Source: Pseudomonas jinjuensis (GTDB lineage Bacteria > Pseudomonadota > Gammaproteobacteria > Pseudomonadales > Pseudomonadaceae). From it: DNA of 64,000 nt. Position 1 is the first letter of the stretch. Each line of letters opens with the position of its first letter. Of this stretch, positions 8,923 through 17,411 are shown in pieces. The position numbers were made by a program, and so were the translations under genes. Below the pieces are notes generated by a model, which worked only from the letters and a program-made list of their open reading frames with translations, searched no databases and was not told where the DNA came from. The stretch lies in assembly GCF_900103845.1 (NCBI RefSeq), contig NZ_FNIJ01000010.1, positions 62,001 through 126,000 on the forward strand, read 5' to 3'.

Positions 8923-9545
8923 GCTTGGTCGGGCTTGGTCTTCTGGGCGAGGCGCGCGATGCGCGCGTCGAGGCGGTCGAGGGCGATCTTCATCTGGTCC
9001 AGTTCGGCGAAGCGCGCCTCGGCCTCGTGGCGGCCGACCAGTGCGCGGCTTTCCTCGGCGAGGTAGTCGGCCAGGCTCAGGCGCAGGCTTTCCAGGCTGT
9101 CGCCGGCCCAGCGCGCGCTGCCGCGCAGCTGGCTGCCGAGGAACTGCGCGGGCAGCGGACCGAGCCAGCGCGAGACTTCGTATTCCCAGTCCAGTTCGAG
9201 GCTCTGCAGGATGTCGGCGAGTTCCAGCAGCACGCCGCTGTCGCCGTCCATTTCCACTTCCGGGCTGTGCAGGACGCTGGTCTTGTCCCGCGCCACGGCC
9301 AGCTGCAGCAGGCGTCCGGCGGGGGCGCGCAGGGTGCAGTCGACTTCGGCCTCATGCTGCGCGGCGAAGTGCAGGCCGTCGCCGGCGGGGAGAATGAACA
9401 GGCGCAGGACGGGCGCCTGACAGTCCACCTCCAGCACCTTGCCGGACAGCCGCGCCAGCCGCTGCAGCGCCACGCCGTCGAGGCGCAGCACGCGGTCGAC
9501 GGCAGTTTCGGCGGCGGCCAACAGCGCCTGGGCGAGGAGTGTCAT
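8919..9545 (-). CDS. ubiJ: Ubiquinone biosynthesis accessory factor UbiJ
   Basis: A 208-residue protein with an N-terminal SCP2 sterol-carrier-like domain (about residues 15-110) and a C-terminal coiled helix (about 175-205). UbiJ binds ubiquinone intermediates and organises the soluble Ubi complex with UbiK. The start is the ATG at 9545, which shares its A with the TGA of ubiE. The protein matches the family order ubiE-ubiJ-ubiB, and the length agrees with E. coli UbiJ (about 200 residues). Confidence 0.92.
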   Translation of the reverse strand: MTLLAQALLAAAETAVDRVLRLDGVALQRLARLSGKVLEVDCQAPVLRLFILPAGDGLHFAAQHEAEVDCTLRAPAGRLLQLAVARDKTSVLHSPEVEMDGDSGVLLELADILQSLELDWEYEVSRWLGPLPAQFLGSQLRGSARWAGDSLESLRLSLADYLAEESRALVGRHEAEARFAELDQMKIALDRLDARIARLAQKTKPDQA

Positions 9546-10327
9546 CAGGGCTTGATGCCGCGATGCAGGGCGACGATGCCGCCGGTCATGTTGTGGTAGG
9601 TGACGCGGTCGAAACCGGCCTCGACCATCATCGCCTTGAGGGTTTCCTGGTCCGGGTGCATGCGGATCGACTCGGCCAGGTAGCGGTAGCTCTCGGCGTC
9701 GTTGGTGATCAGCTTGCCCATCAGCGGCAGCAGGGTGAAGGAGTAGGCGTCGTAGGCCTTGGACAGCAGGTCGCTGGTCGGCTTGGAGAATTCCAGCACC
9801 AGCAGGCGGCCGCCCGGCTTGAGCACGCGCAGCATGGAGCGGATGGCCGCATCCTTGTGGGTGACGTTGCGCAGGCCGAAGGCGATGGTCACGCAGTCGA
9901 AGTGGTTGTCCGGGAAGGGCAGCTGCTCGGCATCGGCCTGGACGAAGCTGACATTGCCGGAGACGCCGCTGTCGAGCAGCTTGTCGCGGCCGACCTGGAG
10001 CATCGAGGCGTTGATGTCGGCCAGCACCACCTCGCCGGTCGGGCCGACCAGGCGCGAGAACTGGCGGGTCAGGTCGCCGGTGCCGCCGGCGATGTCGAGC
10101 ACGCGGTTGCCGCTGCGCACGCCGGAAAGCTCGATGGTGAAGCGCTTCCACAGGCGATGGACGCCGCCGGACATCAGGTCGTTCATCAGGTCGTACTTGG
10201 CTGCCACGGAGTGGAAGACCTCGGCGACCTTCCTGGCCTTCTGGCTCTCCGGCACGGTCTGGTAGCCGAAATGCGTGGTCGGTTCGGCGGGGCCTTGGCC
10301 CTCGCGGGAGTTGCGCGGCTCGCTCAT
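9545..10327 (-). CDS. ubiE: Demethylmenaquinone / 2-methoxy-6-polyprenyl-1,4-benzoquinol methyltransferase UbiE
   Basis: A 260-residue class I SAM methyltransferase carrying out the C-methylation step of ubiquinone synthesis. The UbiE signature [18 protein letters not shown], the SAM motif [12 protein letters not shown] and the second signature [17 protein letters not shown] are all present. The start [16 protein letters not shown] at 10327 is preferred because codons further upstream run antisense to the small gene at 10475-10750 and have no family match. Confidence 0.95.
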   Translation of the reverse strand: MSEPRNSREGQGPAEPTTHFGYQTVPESQKARKVAEVFHSVAAKYDLMNDLMSGGVHRLWKRFTIELSGVRSGNRVLDIAGGTGDLTRQFSRLVGPTGEVVLADINASMLQVGRDKLLDSGVSGNVSFVQADAEQLPFPDNHFDCVTIAFGLRNVTHKDAAIRSMLRVLKPGGRLLVLEFSKPTSDLLSKAYDAYSFTLLPLMGKLITNDAESYRYLAESIRMHPDQETLKAMMVEAGFDRVTYHNMTGGIVALHRGIKP

Positions 10328-10474
10328 GGCGTATGTACCCTGGACGTAAGTGGCGGCCATTCTAACAGGATGCGCGGAAAGTGCTGCCTCGCCGGTGGCC
10401 GGGCGGAGTGCGGTGAATCGTCCTGCCGGGTTATAGTCCGCGCATCTGCCTGACAAGATTTCCGGAGAAGCCCG

Positions 10475-10750
10475 ATGTCCCATATTCGTGTCGAACGCGC
10501 CCATTCCCTCGGCCTGGAGGCCGCTCGCGCCAAGGCGGACAAGCTCGGCGAGCGCTTCGCCAGCCAGTACGGGCTGAGCCACGTATGGCAGGGCAACACC
10601 CTGGTGTTCCAGCGCAGCGGCGTGGACGGCCGCATCGACGTGAGCGAGGACCGCGTGGTGGTGGACATCAAGCTCGGCCTGCTGCTGTCGGCCATGGGCG
10701 GCGTGCTGAAGAGCGAGATCGAGCGCGGCCTGGACAAGGCGCTGGTTTAA
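10475..10750 (+). CDS. Polyhydroxyalkanoic acid system family protein (PHA_gran_rgn)
   Basis: A 91-residue protein of the family called polyhydroxyalkanoic acid system protein. It begins [22 protein letters not shown] and ends [26 protein letters not shown], the conserved C-terminal helix of the family. The alternating strand pattern of the middle ([23 protein letters not shown]) suggests a small alpha/beta fold. No signal peptide is present. It lies next to the PHA granule genes here and in P. aeruginosa (PA5062, from memory); its biochemical role is not known. Confidence 0.85.
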   Translation: MSHIRVERAHSLGLEAARAKADKLGERFASQYGLSHVWQGNTLVFQRSGVDGRIDVSEDRVVVDIKLGLLLSAMGGVLKSEIERGLDKALV

Positions 10751-10756
10751 AAAAGC

Positions 10757-10813
10757 GGCTGCAGGCTTCAGGCCCAAAAGCTTTTGCCTGCAGCCTGTAG
10801 CTTACGGCCTGCA
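10757..10813. repeat. Inverted repeat after the small PHA-system gene
   Basis: A perfect 10-base repeat GGCTGCAGGC / GCCTGCAGCC encloses about 19 bases that include AAAAGCTTTT, and a further GGCCTGCAGCC follows at 10807. It is the likely transcription end of the preceding gene, though there is no clean T tract. Confidence 0.5.
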
Positions 10814-10843
10814 GCCTTCCCCTCCGCTTCTACCGGTTGGTAT

Positions 10844-10855
10844 GCGTTTTCTAAT
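10844..10855 (+). promoter_or_regulatory. Candidate half-operator upstream of phaI
   Basis: GCGTTTTCTAAT here matches 11 of 12 bases of GCGCTTTCTAAT on the minus strand at 17631-17642 upstream of phaC1, where it is half of a perfect palindrome. PhaD is known to act on both the phaI and phaC1 promoters in P. putida, so a shared site is plausible. The match alone is weak. Confidence 0.35.
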
Positions 10856-10927
10856 TTTCCCCGATACCGTGCATCTCAAGTCCGCGCTGGGCGGACGGTT
10901 TCTTGAACCCAAACTATGAGGTGCACC

Positions 10928-11314
10928 ATGGCCAAAGCCGCCAGCAAGAAAGTCGAAGAGCAAACCGCTTCCCTGGTATCGGACGTGAAGTTCTACACCC
11001 GCCAGGTATGGCTCGCCAGCCTGGGCGCCTACGCCAAGGCCGGTCAGGAAGGCATCGAGTACTTCAAGGAGCTGGTGAAGACCGGTGAAGGCGTCGAGAA
11101 GAAAGGCCGCAAGCTGGTCACCGACCGCTACGAGCAGGCCGAAGGCCGCGTTCGCAGCCGCCTGAGCAAGGTCAAGGAAAAGCTGCAGTTCGACGACCGC
11201 GTCTCCGCCTCCCTGAACCGCATCGGCATCCCCTCGCGCAACGACGTCAATGCCCTGTCTGCTAAGCTGGACGAGTTGGGTACTGCGCTCGAGAGCGTCG
11301 CCCGCCCGCATTGA
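10928..11314 (+). CDS. phaI: PHA granule-associated protein PhaI (phasin)
   Basis: A 128-residue phasin that coats medium-chain-length PHA granules. It contains the phasin hallmark FYTRQVWLASLGAYAKAGQEGIEYFKELVKTGE, a long amphipathic helix, and a C-terminal leucine-rich heptad segment (RIGIPSRNDVNALSAKLDELG) that drives oligomerisation. The ATG at 10928 follows GAGG. The same two segments recur in the phaF product 14 bases downstream, so the pair is an old duplication with phaF gaining a histone-like tail. Confidence 0.93.
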   Translation: MAKAASKKVEEQTASLVSDVKFYTRQVWLASLGAYAKAGQEGIEYFKELVKTGEGVEKKGRKLVTDRYEQAEGRVRSRLSKVKEKLQFDDRVSASLNRIGIPSRNDVNALSAKLDELGTALESVARPH

Positions 11315-11327
11315 TCAGGAGAGCAGC

Positions 11328-12062
11328 ATGGCTGGCAAGAAAACTACCGACAAAGAAACCGGTCTGGTCGGCGAAATCGAGAAATACTCGCGGCAGATCT
11401 GGCTGGCTGGTTTGGGCGCCTACTCGAAGATGAGCAAGGACGGCAGCAAGCTGTTCGAGTCCCTGGTCAAGGACGGGGAAAAGGCCGAGAAACAAGCCAA
11501 GAGCGAGGTCGAGAAGTCGGTCGACTCGGTGAAGAGCTCCGCCAAGTCCAAGGTCGACGCCGTGCGCGGCAAGGCCCTGGGCAAGTGGGGCGTGCTCGAG
11601 GAGGCCTTCGACAAGCGCCTCAACAGCGCCATCTCGCGCCTGGGCGTGCCGAGCCGCAACGAGGTGAAGGAACTGCACGGCAAGGTGGAAGCCCTGACCA
11701 AGCAGATCGAAGCCCTCACCGGCGTCAAGGTCGCGAGCGCCAAGCCTGCTGCTAAAACCACTGCGGCCAGGCCGGCAGCGAAAGCAGCAGCGGCCAAGGC
11801 CAGGCCGGCGACCAAGGCGGCTGCCAAGCCCGCAGCGCCCAAGGCTGCCGCGAAGCCTGCTGCGGCCAAGCCTGCTGCAGCCAAGCCGGCTGCGGCGAAG
11901 AAGCCGGCAGCGAAGAAGGTTGTCGAGCCGAAGCCGGCCGACGTGACCTCGGCAGCTCCGGAAGTCGTTGCCGCTCCGCTGGTGGAGCCGGTGGTCGAAG
12001 CGGTCAACGCCACCCCGGTAGCGGCCCCGGCCGCCAACGAGTCGCTGAAGCTCGACGTCTGA
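11328..12062 (+). CDS. phaF: PHA granule-associated protein PhaF with histone H1-like tail
   Basis: A 244-residue protein. Residues 1-125 form a phasin domain (YSRQIWLAGLGAYSKM, then RLGVPSRNEVKELHGKVEALTKQIEAL). Residues from about 140 to 200 are a run of Ala-Lys-Pro repeats (AAKPA, AAKAA) like histone H1, followed by an acidic Val/Ala-rich end (EPKPADVTSAAPEVV...). In P. putida PhaF binds granules through the first part and nucleoid DNA through the second, helping granules segregate to daughter cells. It is co-transcribed with phaI, and a strong terminator follows. Confidence 0.94.
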   Translation: MAGKKTTDKETGLVGEIEKYSRQIWLAGLGAYSKMSKDGSKLFESLVKDGEKAEKQAKSEVEKSVDSVKSSAKSKVDAVRGKALGKWGVLEEAFDKRLNSAISRLGVPSRNEVKELHGKVEALTKQIEALTGVKVASAKPAAKTTAARPAAKAAAAKARPATKAAAKPAAPKAAAKPAAAKPAAAKPAAAKKPAAKKVVEPKPADVTSAAPEVVAAPLVEPVVEAVNATPVAAPAANESLKLDV

Positions 12063-12083
12063 TCGTCCCCGCAGTGCCTCTTG

Positions 12084-12108
12084 CGCCCGGCCCAGTGCCG
12101 GGCGTTTT
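12084..12108 (+). terminator. Intrinsic terminator after phaF
   Basis: CGCCCGGC / GCCGGGCG with a five-base loop and a TTTT tail lies 22 bases after the phaF stop. Read on the other strand it sits just beyond the phaD stop, so it may serve both convergent units. Confidence 0.85.
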
Positions 12109-12117
12109 CATTCCGCC

Positions 12118-12735
12118 TCAGTCGGTCGCCAGGTAGCTCTGGGCGAGTTGCTCGGCGGCGGCGCGGGTGTCCTCTTCGAGGTGCGGCGCCACCAGCATCA
12201 TGATCTGGTAGACCACCAGGCGCACTTCGCCCTCGCGGCCGAGGATGCGCTGGTAGTCGAGGGAGAACAGCAGGGTCAGGGTGATCTGCTCCACCAGCTG
12301 GCCGAGGGATTCGATGCCGCTGTGGATCTGCCCGCTGCCCTTCAGCTGGGCGAGCAGGGTGGCGAGGGTGCGCTTGAGGGTGTTGAGCCAGGTGCGCATG
12401 CCGCGCGCCAGCTTGGGCAGGCGTCCGGACAGGTTGGACAGGTCCTGGAACAGGAAGCGGTACTGCGCCAGGCCCTCGACGATCAGGTGCAGGAACAGCC
12501 AGCAGTCCTCGGTATCCAGGCTGAATTCGGCGGGCGGGTCGAGCAGCGGCGCCAGTTCGTCCTGGAAGCGCTCGAACAACGCCAGCACCAGCGGCTCCTT
12601 GCCGTGGAAGTGGTAGTACAGGTTGCCGGGGCTGATGCCCATTTCCGTGGCGATTTCCAGCGTCGAGACATTGGGTTCGCCGCGCTCGTTGAACAGTTCG
12701 AGGGCGCACAGGAGGATGCGGTCGCGGGTTTTCAT
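12118..12735 (-). CDS. phaD: TetR-family regulator PhaD
   Basis: A 205-residue TetR-type regulator. The helix-turn-helix lies at residues 3-50: RDRILLCALELFNERGEPNVST then EIATEMGISPGNLYYHFHGKEPL. The rest is the all-alpha ligand-binding and dimerisation domain. In pseudomonads PhaD activates the phaC1 and phaI promoters in response to a fatty-acid-derived signal. It is the last gene of the phaC1-phaZ-phaC2-phaD cluster, 101 bases downstream of phaC2, and converges on phaF. Confidence 0.92.
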   Translation of the reverse strand: MKTRDRILLCALELFNERGEPNVSTLEIATEMGISPGNLYYHFHGKEPLVLALFERFQDELAPLLDPPAEFSLDTEDCWLFLHLIVEGLAQYRFLFQDLSNLSGRLPKLARGMRTWLNTLKRTLATLLAQLKGSGQIHSGIESLGQLVEQITLTLLFSLDYQRILGREGEVRLVVYQIMMLVAPHLEEDTRAAAEQLAQSYLATD

Positions 12736-12836
12736 CCGTGTTCCATTCCAGATTGGCTGGCCCGACGATAGCCGCCGCGCGGCAGCGGCGCCACCCCCCG
12801 CGATTGGTGAGCGAGGAGGGGATGCCAGCCGGTCAT

Positions 12837-14519
12837 TCAGCGGATATGCACATAGGTGCCTGGCGCCGCCTCCATCGCCGGGTACTCGGCGTTGCCCAGC
12901 TCGAAGCTGACCGGGCGGCGCTCGCCGGAGCGCTCCTGCAGCCATTCCAGCCACAGCGGCCACCAGCTGCCTTCGTGGCGCTGGGTGTCGTAGTACCAGG
13001 CGCGCGGGTCCCCGCTCAGCTTGCCGTTCTCGAAGAAGCAGGCCTTGGGATTGCCGGGCGGGTTGAGGATCGCCTGGATGTGCCCGCTGTTGGACAGCAC
13101 GAAGCGCTTGTCGCCGCCGAGCAGCAGGGCGGAGCGGTAGACCGAGTCCCAGGGCGTGATGTGGTCGGTGATACCGGCGACGTGGAAGCTGTCCACCGCC
13201 ACCTTCTGCAGGTCGATCGGCGTGCCGTTGACTTCCATGGCCCCCGGCCGGTTCAGCGGGTTGTGCTTGAAGAAGTCGAGGAAGTCGCCGTGCAGCGCGG
13301 CGGGCAGCCGGGTGTTGTCGTTGTTCCAGTAGAGGATGTCGAAGGCCGGCGGCTGCTTGCCGAGCAGGTAGTTGTTGACCCAGTAGTTCCAGATCAGGTC
13401 GTTGGGGCGCATCCAGGCGAATATCCGCGCCATGTCGCGGCCATCCAGCACGCCCTGCTGGTAGGAGCGGCGCTTGCTGCTTTCCAGGGTCTGCTCGTCG
13501 GCGAACAGCGCCGCCGGGCTTTCCACGTGGCTGTCGAGCAGGCTGACCAGGTAGGTGGCGCTGGCGATCTTGCGCAGCTGCCGGCGCGCCTGCAGGTGGC
13601 CCTGCAGCGCGGCCATGGTCAGGCCGCCGGAGCAGGCGCCCAGCAGGTTGACGCTGCGGCTGCCGCTGATCGAGCGGCAGGCCTCGATGGCCTGGTCCAC
13701 AGCCTTGACGTAGGTCGACAGCCCCCATTCGCGGTGGCGCGCGTCGGGGTTGCGCCAGCTGACGATGAACAGCTGGATGTTGTTCTTCAGCGCGTACTGC
13801 ACGAAGCTCTTTTCCGGCGACAGATCGAAGATGTAGTACTTGTTGATCTGCGGCGGCACCACCAGCAGCGGCCGGGCGTGCAGGTACTCGCCCAGCGGCT
13901 TGTACTGGATCAGTTCGAGGACGTCGTTGCGGAACACCACCGCGCCCGGCGTGGCGGCGAGGTTGCGGCCGACCTCGAAGGCGTTCCTGTCCACCTGGCT
14001 GGGCATGCCGCCGTTGTGGCGCAGGTCGCCGAGCAGATGGCGCATGCCCTTGAACAGGCTCTTGCCGCCGGTGTTGAACAGCTCCTTCACCGCCAGCGGG
14101 TTGGCCAGGCTGTTGGACGGCGACATCGCGTCGGTGAACTGCGACAGCAGGAAGCGCGAGCGTGCGCGGTCGTCCTTGTCCAGGTCGCTCTCGTCGATCC
14201 AGGCGAGCAACTGCTGCTGCCAGGCCAGGTAGCCCTGCAGGGTGCGCCGGTACAGCGGGTTGAGCCGCCACGACGGGTCCTGGAAACGCGCGTCCTGTGG
14301 ATTGGGCTGCAGCTCCGAGTCGCCCAGCATCACCTTGCCCATCTGCTTGCCCAGCGCCGCCAGGTGCCGCGCGCTGTGCAGCGGCTGGCGCACGCCCTGC
14401 AGGGCGAGCAGGCGCACGGTGGACAGCAGGTCCTTGCCGCGCAGGCCGACGATGGCGTTCTGCGCATTCATGAATTCGGTCGGGGCAGGGACTTTCCCGG
14501 GCTGGGGTTTTTCGCGCAT
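12837..14519 (-). CDS. phaC2: Class II poly(R)-hydroxyalkanoic acid synthase PhaC2
   Basis: A 560-residue PHA synthase that polymerises (R)-3-hydroxyacyl-CoA of medium chain length on the granule surface. The lipase-like box is GACSGG with nucleophile Cys296. The catalytic Asp and His lie in AGITDHITPW (Asp452) and SNSGHI (His480). It shares length and most motifs with PhaC1 at 15732-17411 but has its own N-terminus (MREKPQPGKVPAP) and a more basic loop region around residues 255-320. GGAG precedes the ATG by nine bases. A 217-base gap separates it from phaZ, which may hold its own promoter. Confidence 0.96.
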   Translation of the reverse strand: MREKPQPGKVPAPTEFMNAQNAIVGLRGKDLLSTVRLLALQGVRQPLHSARHLAALGKQMGKVMLGDSELQPNPQDARFQDPSWRLNPLYRRTLQGYLAWQQQLLAWIDESDLDKDDRARSRFLLSQFTDAMSPSNSLANPLAVKELFNTGGKSLFKGMRHLLGDLRHNGGMPSQVDRNAFEVGRNLAATPGAVVFRNDVLELIQYKPLGEYLHARPLLVVPPQINKYYIFDLSPEKSFVQYALKNNIQLFIVSWRNPDARHREWGLSTYVKAVDQAIEACRSISGSRSVNLLGACSGGLTMAALQGHLQARRQLRKIASATYLVSLLDSHVESPAALFADEQTLESSKRRSYQQGVLDGRDMARIFAWMRPNDLIWNYWVNNYLLGKQPPAFDILYWNNDNTRLPAALHGDFLDFFKHNPLNRPGAMEVNGTPIDLQKVAVDSFHVAGITDHITPWDSVYRSALLLGGDKRFVLSNSGHIQAILNPPGNPKACFFENGKLSGDPRAWYYDTQRHEGSWWPLWLEWLQERSGERRPVSFELGNAEYPAMEAAPGTYVHIR

Positions 14520-14705
14520 GGGCAGCTCTCCATGAAGGGACAGTCGTCATGCGGGTGCAGCAAGGGCTGTACCAGAATGCGCGGACGCGCCTCGCAGCGC
14601 GCCGCGACCAGAGTGGACATCCCCGCGTTCACCCGGCTCATGAACGATCGAGGATGCCTGCGCACCATTACGATGCGATGACTGCCGGGGCCGTCCATGG
14701 TGGTG

Positions 14706-14726
14706 CGCTGTTGCCCGGGCGACAGC
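14706..14726. promoter_or_regulatory. Near-palindrome shared with the phaC1 upstream region
   Basis: CGCTGTTGCCCGGGCGACAGC is nearly self-complementary and differs by two bases from the element at 17526-17546 upstream of phaC1. Here it lies 10 bases after the phaZ stop and about 190 bases upstream of phaC2. There is no T tract, so an operator or RNA element seems likelier than a terminator. Confidence 0.4.
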
Positions 14727-14736
14727 GGATCGACAG

Positions 14737-15735
14737 TCAGCCGGCCTTGGGCACGAACGGCCGCGGGTGCATCACCGCGCGCTGCCGCTCCTCGGCGAGG
14801 AACTTCATGATGATCGGCGCCACCGTTTCCGCGCGGGTGATGAGGAACAGGTGGCCGTCGTCGATCACGTGCAGCTCGGCGTTGGGAATGCGCCAGGCCA
14901 GCAGGCGCATGTTGACCAGCGGGATGATCGGGTCGTCGTCGCCGGCCAGCACCAGGGTCGGCTGGCGGATCTTGTGCAGCCAGTGGAAGCTGGTCCAGCC
15001 GAAGCCGGCGAACAGCTGCCAGTAGTAGCCGAGCTTGCCGCCGGAGCGCACCTTGCTGGCGAAGGCCAGGGCCAGCTTCGGGTCGCGGCGGAAGCCGCCG
15101 CCGTAGATGTCCGGGGCGATGCGCGCGCCGTAGGACGGCTGGATGTAGCGCCGCGGGCTGGCCATGCGCATGAGCACCTTCGGCTTGCCCGGCAGCATCA
15201 CCGCGCCGGCGGCGGTGGCGGCGAGGATCAGCTTCTTGCAGCGCTCCGGATAGTCGTGGGCGAACTGCTGGGCCAGCGCGCCGCCCCAGGACACGCCGAT
15301 GGCGGTGACCTGGCCGTAGTCCAGGTAGTCGAGCATGCGCGCCACCAGCCTGGCCAGGCCGGGGAAGCGGTACGGCACGCTCGGCGTCGACGAGCCGCCG
15401 ACGCCGGGCACGTCGAAGGCGATCACTTCCAGGTCCGGATCGAGTGCGGCGACGAAGGGGAACACCAGCTCCAGGTTGGCGCCGATGCCGTTGAAGATCA
15501 GCAGCGGGCTCATGTGCGCCTTGCCCGGGCGGACCGCGGTGCGGATGCTCTGCCCGTCGAGGTTGATGGTGCGGAAGATGAACGGCTGCGGGGCGATGCC
15601 GGATTTCACCGCGGCCGGCTCGCCATTGGTTCTTTTTCGTGTGCGCGGCGTGGCCGGGCCGGCAGCGCTGTAGTTCGCTGCCGGCCCTGCGCCATCGTTG
15701 GCCATGCTGGTTTCGCTGGGCATTTCTGTCTTCAT
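14737..15735 (-). CDS. phaZ: Intracellular PHA depolymerase PhaZ, with N-terminal extension
   Basis: An alpha/beta-hydrolase that degrades medium-chain-length PHA. The catalytic triad is visible: Ser149 in GVSWGG, Asp in LAGDDDP, His in DDGHLF. The conserved body begins at about residue 49 (PQPFIFRTINLDGQSIRTAVRPGK), which from memory is where PhaZ of P. putida starts. The reading frame here runs 48 codons further upstream to an ATG at 15735, overlapping the phaC1 stop by four bases (ATGA). The extension is Ala/Pro-rich with a basic patch (TPRTRKRTNGEP). The coupled ATG is chosen, although no good Shine-Dalgarno sequence is seen; a GTG start near residue 43 would restore the usual length. Confidence 0.88.
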   Translation of the reverse strand: MKTEMPSETSMANDGAGPAANYSAAGPATPRTRKRTNGEPAAVKSGIAPQPFIFRTINLDGQSIRTAVRPGKAHMSPLLIFNGIGANLELVFPFVAALDPDLEVIAFDVPGVGGSSTPSVPYRFPGLARLVARMLDYLDYGQVTAIGVSWGGALAQQFAHDYPERCKKLILAATAAGAVMLPGKPKVLMRMASPRRYIQPSYGARIAPDIYGGGFRRDPKLALAFASKVRSGGKLGYYWQLFAGFGWTSFHWLHKIRQPTLVLAGDDDPIIPLVNMRLLAWRIPNAELHVIDDGHLFLITRAETVAPIIMKFLAEERQRAVMHPRPFVPKAG

Positions 15736-17411
15736 CGTTCGTGCACGTAGGTTCCGGGGGCAGCCTCGGCGGCAGGGAAGGCGGCGCTGCCGAGGCTGGC
15801 CGGCGCGTCCCTGAGGGCACCGGAGCGTTCGGTCATCCACGCCTGCCAGTGCAGCCACCAGGAGTCGGCATGCTTGCTGGAGTTTTCCTGCCAGGTCTTC
15901 GGATCGGCCGAGAGGTCGGGGCCGGTCATGAACCGCGCCTTGGGGTTGCCCGGTGGGTTGAGGATGCTCTGGATGTGCCCGCTGTTGGAGAGGATGAACT
16001 CGCACTTGCCGCCGAGCAGACGCGCCGAGCGGTAGCAGGCTTCCCAGGGTGTGATGTGGTCGTTGAGGCCGGCCACGCAGTAGAAATCGCAGGTGACCTG
16101 CTTCAGGTCGATCGGCGTGCCGCTCACCTCCAGCGCGCCCGGGCGCGCCAGCGGGTTGCTCTTGAACATTTCCACCAGCTCGCCGTGCAGCGCGGCGGGC
16201 AGGCGGGTGGTGTCGTTGTTCCAGAACAGGATGTCGAAGGCCGGCGGCTCGTTGCCGAGCAGGTAGTTGTTGACCCAGTAGTTCCAGATCAGGTCGTTGG
16301 GGCGCATCCAGGCGAACACCTTGGCCATGTCCCTGCCTTCCAGCACGCCGGCCTGGTACGAGCGGCGCTTGGCGGTTTCCAGGCTCTTCTCGTCGGCGAA
16401 CAGCGCGACCTGGGTGTCCAGCTCGAAGTCGAGCACGCTGACCATCTGGGTGAAGGCGTTGACCTTGTGCTCGCCGAGGGCGGCGTAGTGACCGAGCAGG
16501 GTGACCGTGGCGATGCCGCCGGAGCAGGCGCCGAGCATGTTCAGGTCCGCGCTGCCGGTGATGTCGAGGACCGCGTCGACCGCTTCCTTGAGCGCCTCGA
16601 TGTAGGTGGTCAGGCCCCATTCGCGCTGCGCCTTGGTCGGGTTGCGCCAGCTGACGATGAAGGTCTGCAGATTGCTGCGCAGGGCGAAGCGCGCCAGGCT
16701 CTTCTCCGGCGACAGGTCGAACACGTAGAACTTGTTGATCTGCGGCGGCACCACCAGCAGCGGCCGCTCGTGCACCGATGCGCCGGTCGGCTGGTACTGG
16801 ATCAGCTCCAGCACGTCGTTGCGGAACACCACGGCACCCTCGGTGGTCGCCAGGTTCTTGCCGACCTCGAAGGCGTCCATGTTCACCTGGCTGGGCATGC
16901 CGCCGTTGTTGACCAGGTCCTTGGCCAGGTGGGTGAGGCCGTCGAGCAGGCTCTTGCCGCCGGTCTCGAAGAAGCGCTTGACCGCAGCCGGGTTGCTCAG
17001 GGTATTGGTCGGCGCCATGGCCTCGGTCAGCAGGCTGATGATGAACTGGCCGCGGCCGACGTCTTCCGGCGGCAGGTCGCTGCGGGCGATCCAGTTCTGC
17101 AGTTCGCCGCGCCAGGCCAGGTAGGTCTGCATGTAGCGGCGGTACAGGGGGTTCTGGCTCCAGGCCGGGTCGGCGAAGCGGCGGTCGTCGTTGGTTGGCC
17201 GCAGCTCCGAGGTGCCGAGCAGGACGTTCTTCAGCTCCAGGCCGAAACGGGTGACGTGCCTGGCGCTGTGCAGCGGCTGCTTCACCGCCTGCAGCAATAC
17301 CATGCGGGCAGAAGTCAGCAGGTCCTTGCCGCGAATGCCGATCACGGGGTTGAGGTTCAATGTGTTTTCCGCGGCCTGCTGGGACAATCCGTTGTTGCTC
17401 TTCTGGGTCAT
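15732..17411 (-). CDS. phaC1: Class II poly(R)-hydroxyalkanoic acid synthase PhaC1
   Basis: A 559-residue medium-chain-length PHA synthase, the same length as the P. aeruginosa enzyme from memory. The nucleophile is Cys296 in GACSGG, with Asp451 (AGLNDHITPW) and His479 (SNSGHI) completing the triad. The start MTQKSNNGLSQQ at 17411 follows GGAG; upstream codons to 17588 are non-coding in character. It heads the phaC1-phaZ-phaC2-phaD cluster and overlaps phaZ by four bases. Its upstream region carries a 16-base palindrome and a second near-palindrome that recurs before phaC2. Confidence 0.97.
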   Translation of the reverse strand: MTQKSNNGLSQQAAENTLNLNPVIGIRGKDLLTSARMVLLQAVKQPLHSARHVTRFGLELKNVLLGTSELRPTNDDRRFADPAWSQNPLYRRYMQTYLAWRGELQNWIARSDLPPEDVGRGQFIISLLTEAMAPTNTLSNPAAVKRFFETGGKSLLDGLTHLAKDLVNNGGMPSQVNMDAFEVGKNLATTEGAVVFRNDVLELIQYQPTGASVHERPLLVVPPQINKFYVFDLSPEKSLARFALRSNLQTFIVSWRNPTKAQREWGLTTYIEALKEAVDAVLDITGSADLNMLGACSGGIATVTLLGHYAALGEHKVNAFTQMVSVLDFELDTQVALFADEKSLETAKRRSYQAGVLEGRDMAKVFAWMRPNDLIWNYWVNNYLLGNEPPAFDILFWNNDTTRLPAALHGELVEMFKSNPLARPGALEVSGTPIDLKQVTCDFYCVAGLNDHITPWEACYRSARLLGGKCEFILSNSGHIQSILNPPGNPKARFMTGPDLSADPKTWQENSSKHADSWWLHWQAWMTERSGALRDAPASLGSAAFPAAEAAPGTYVHER

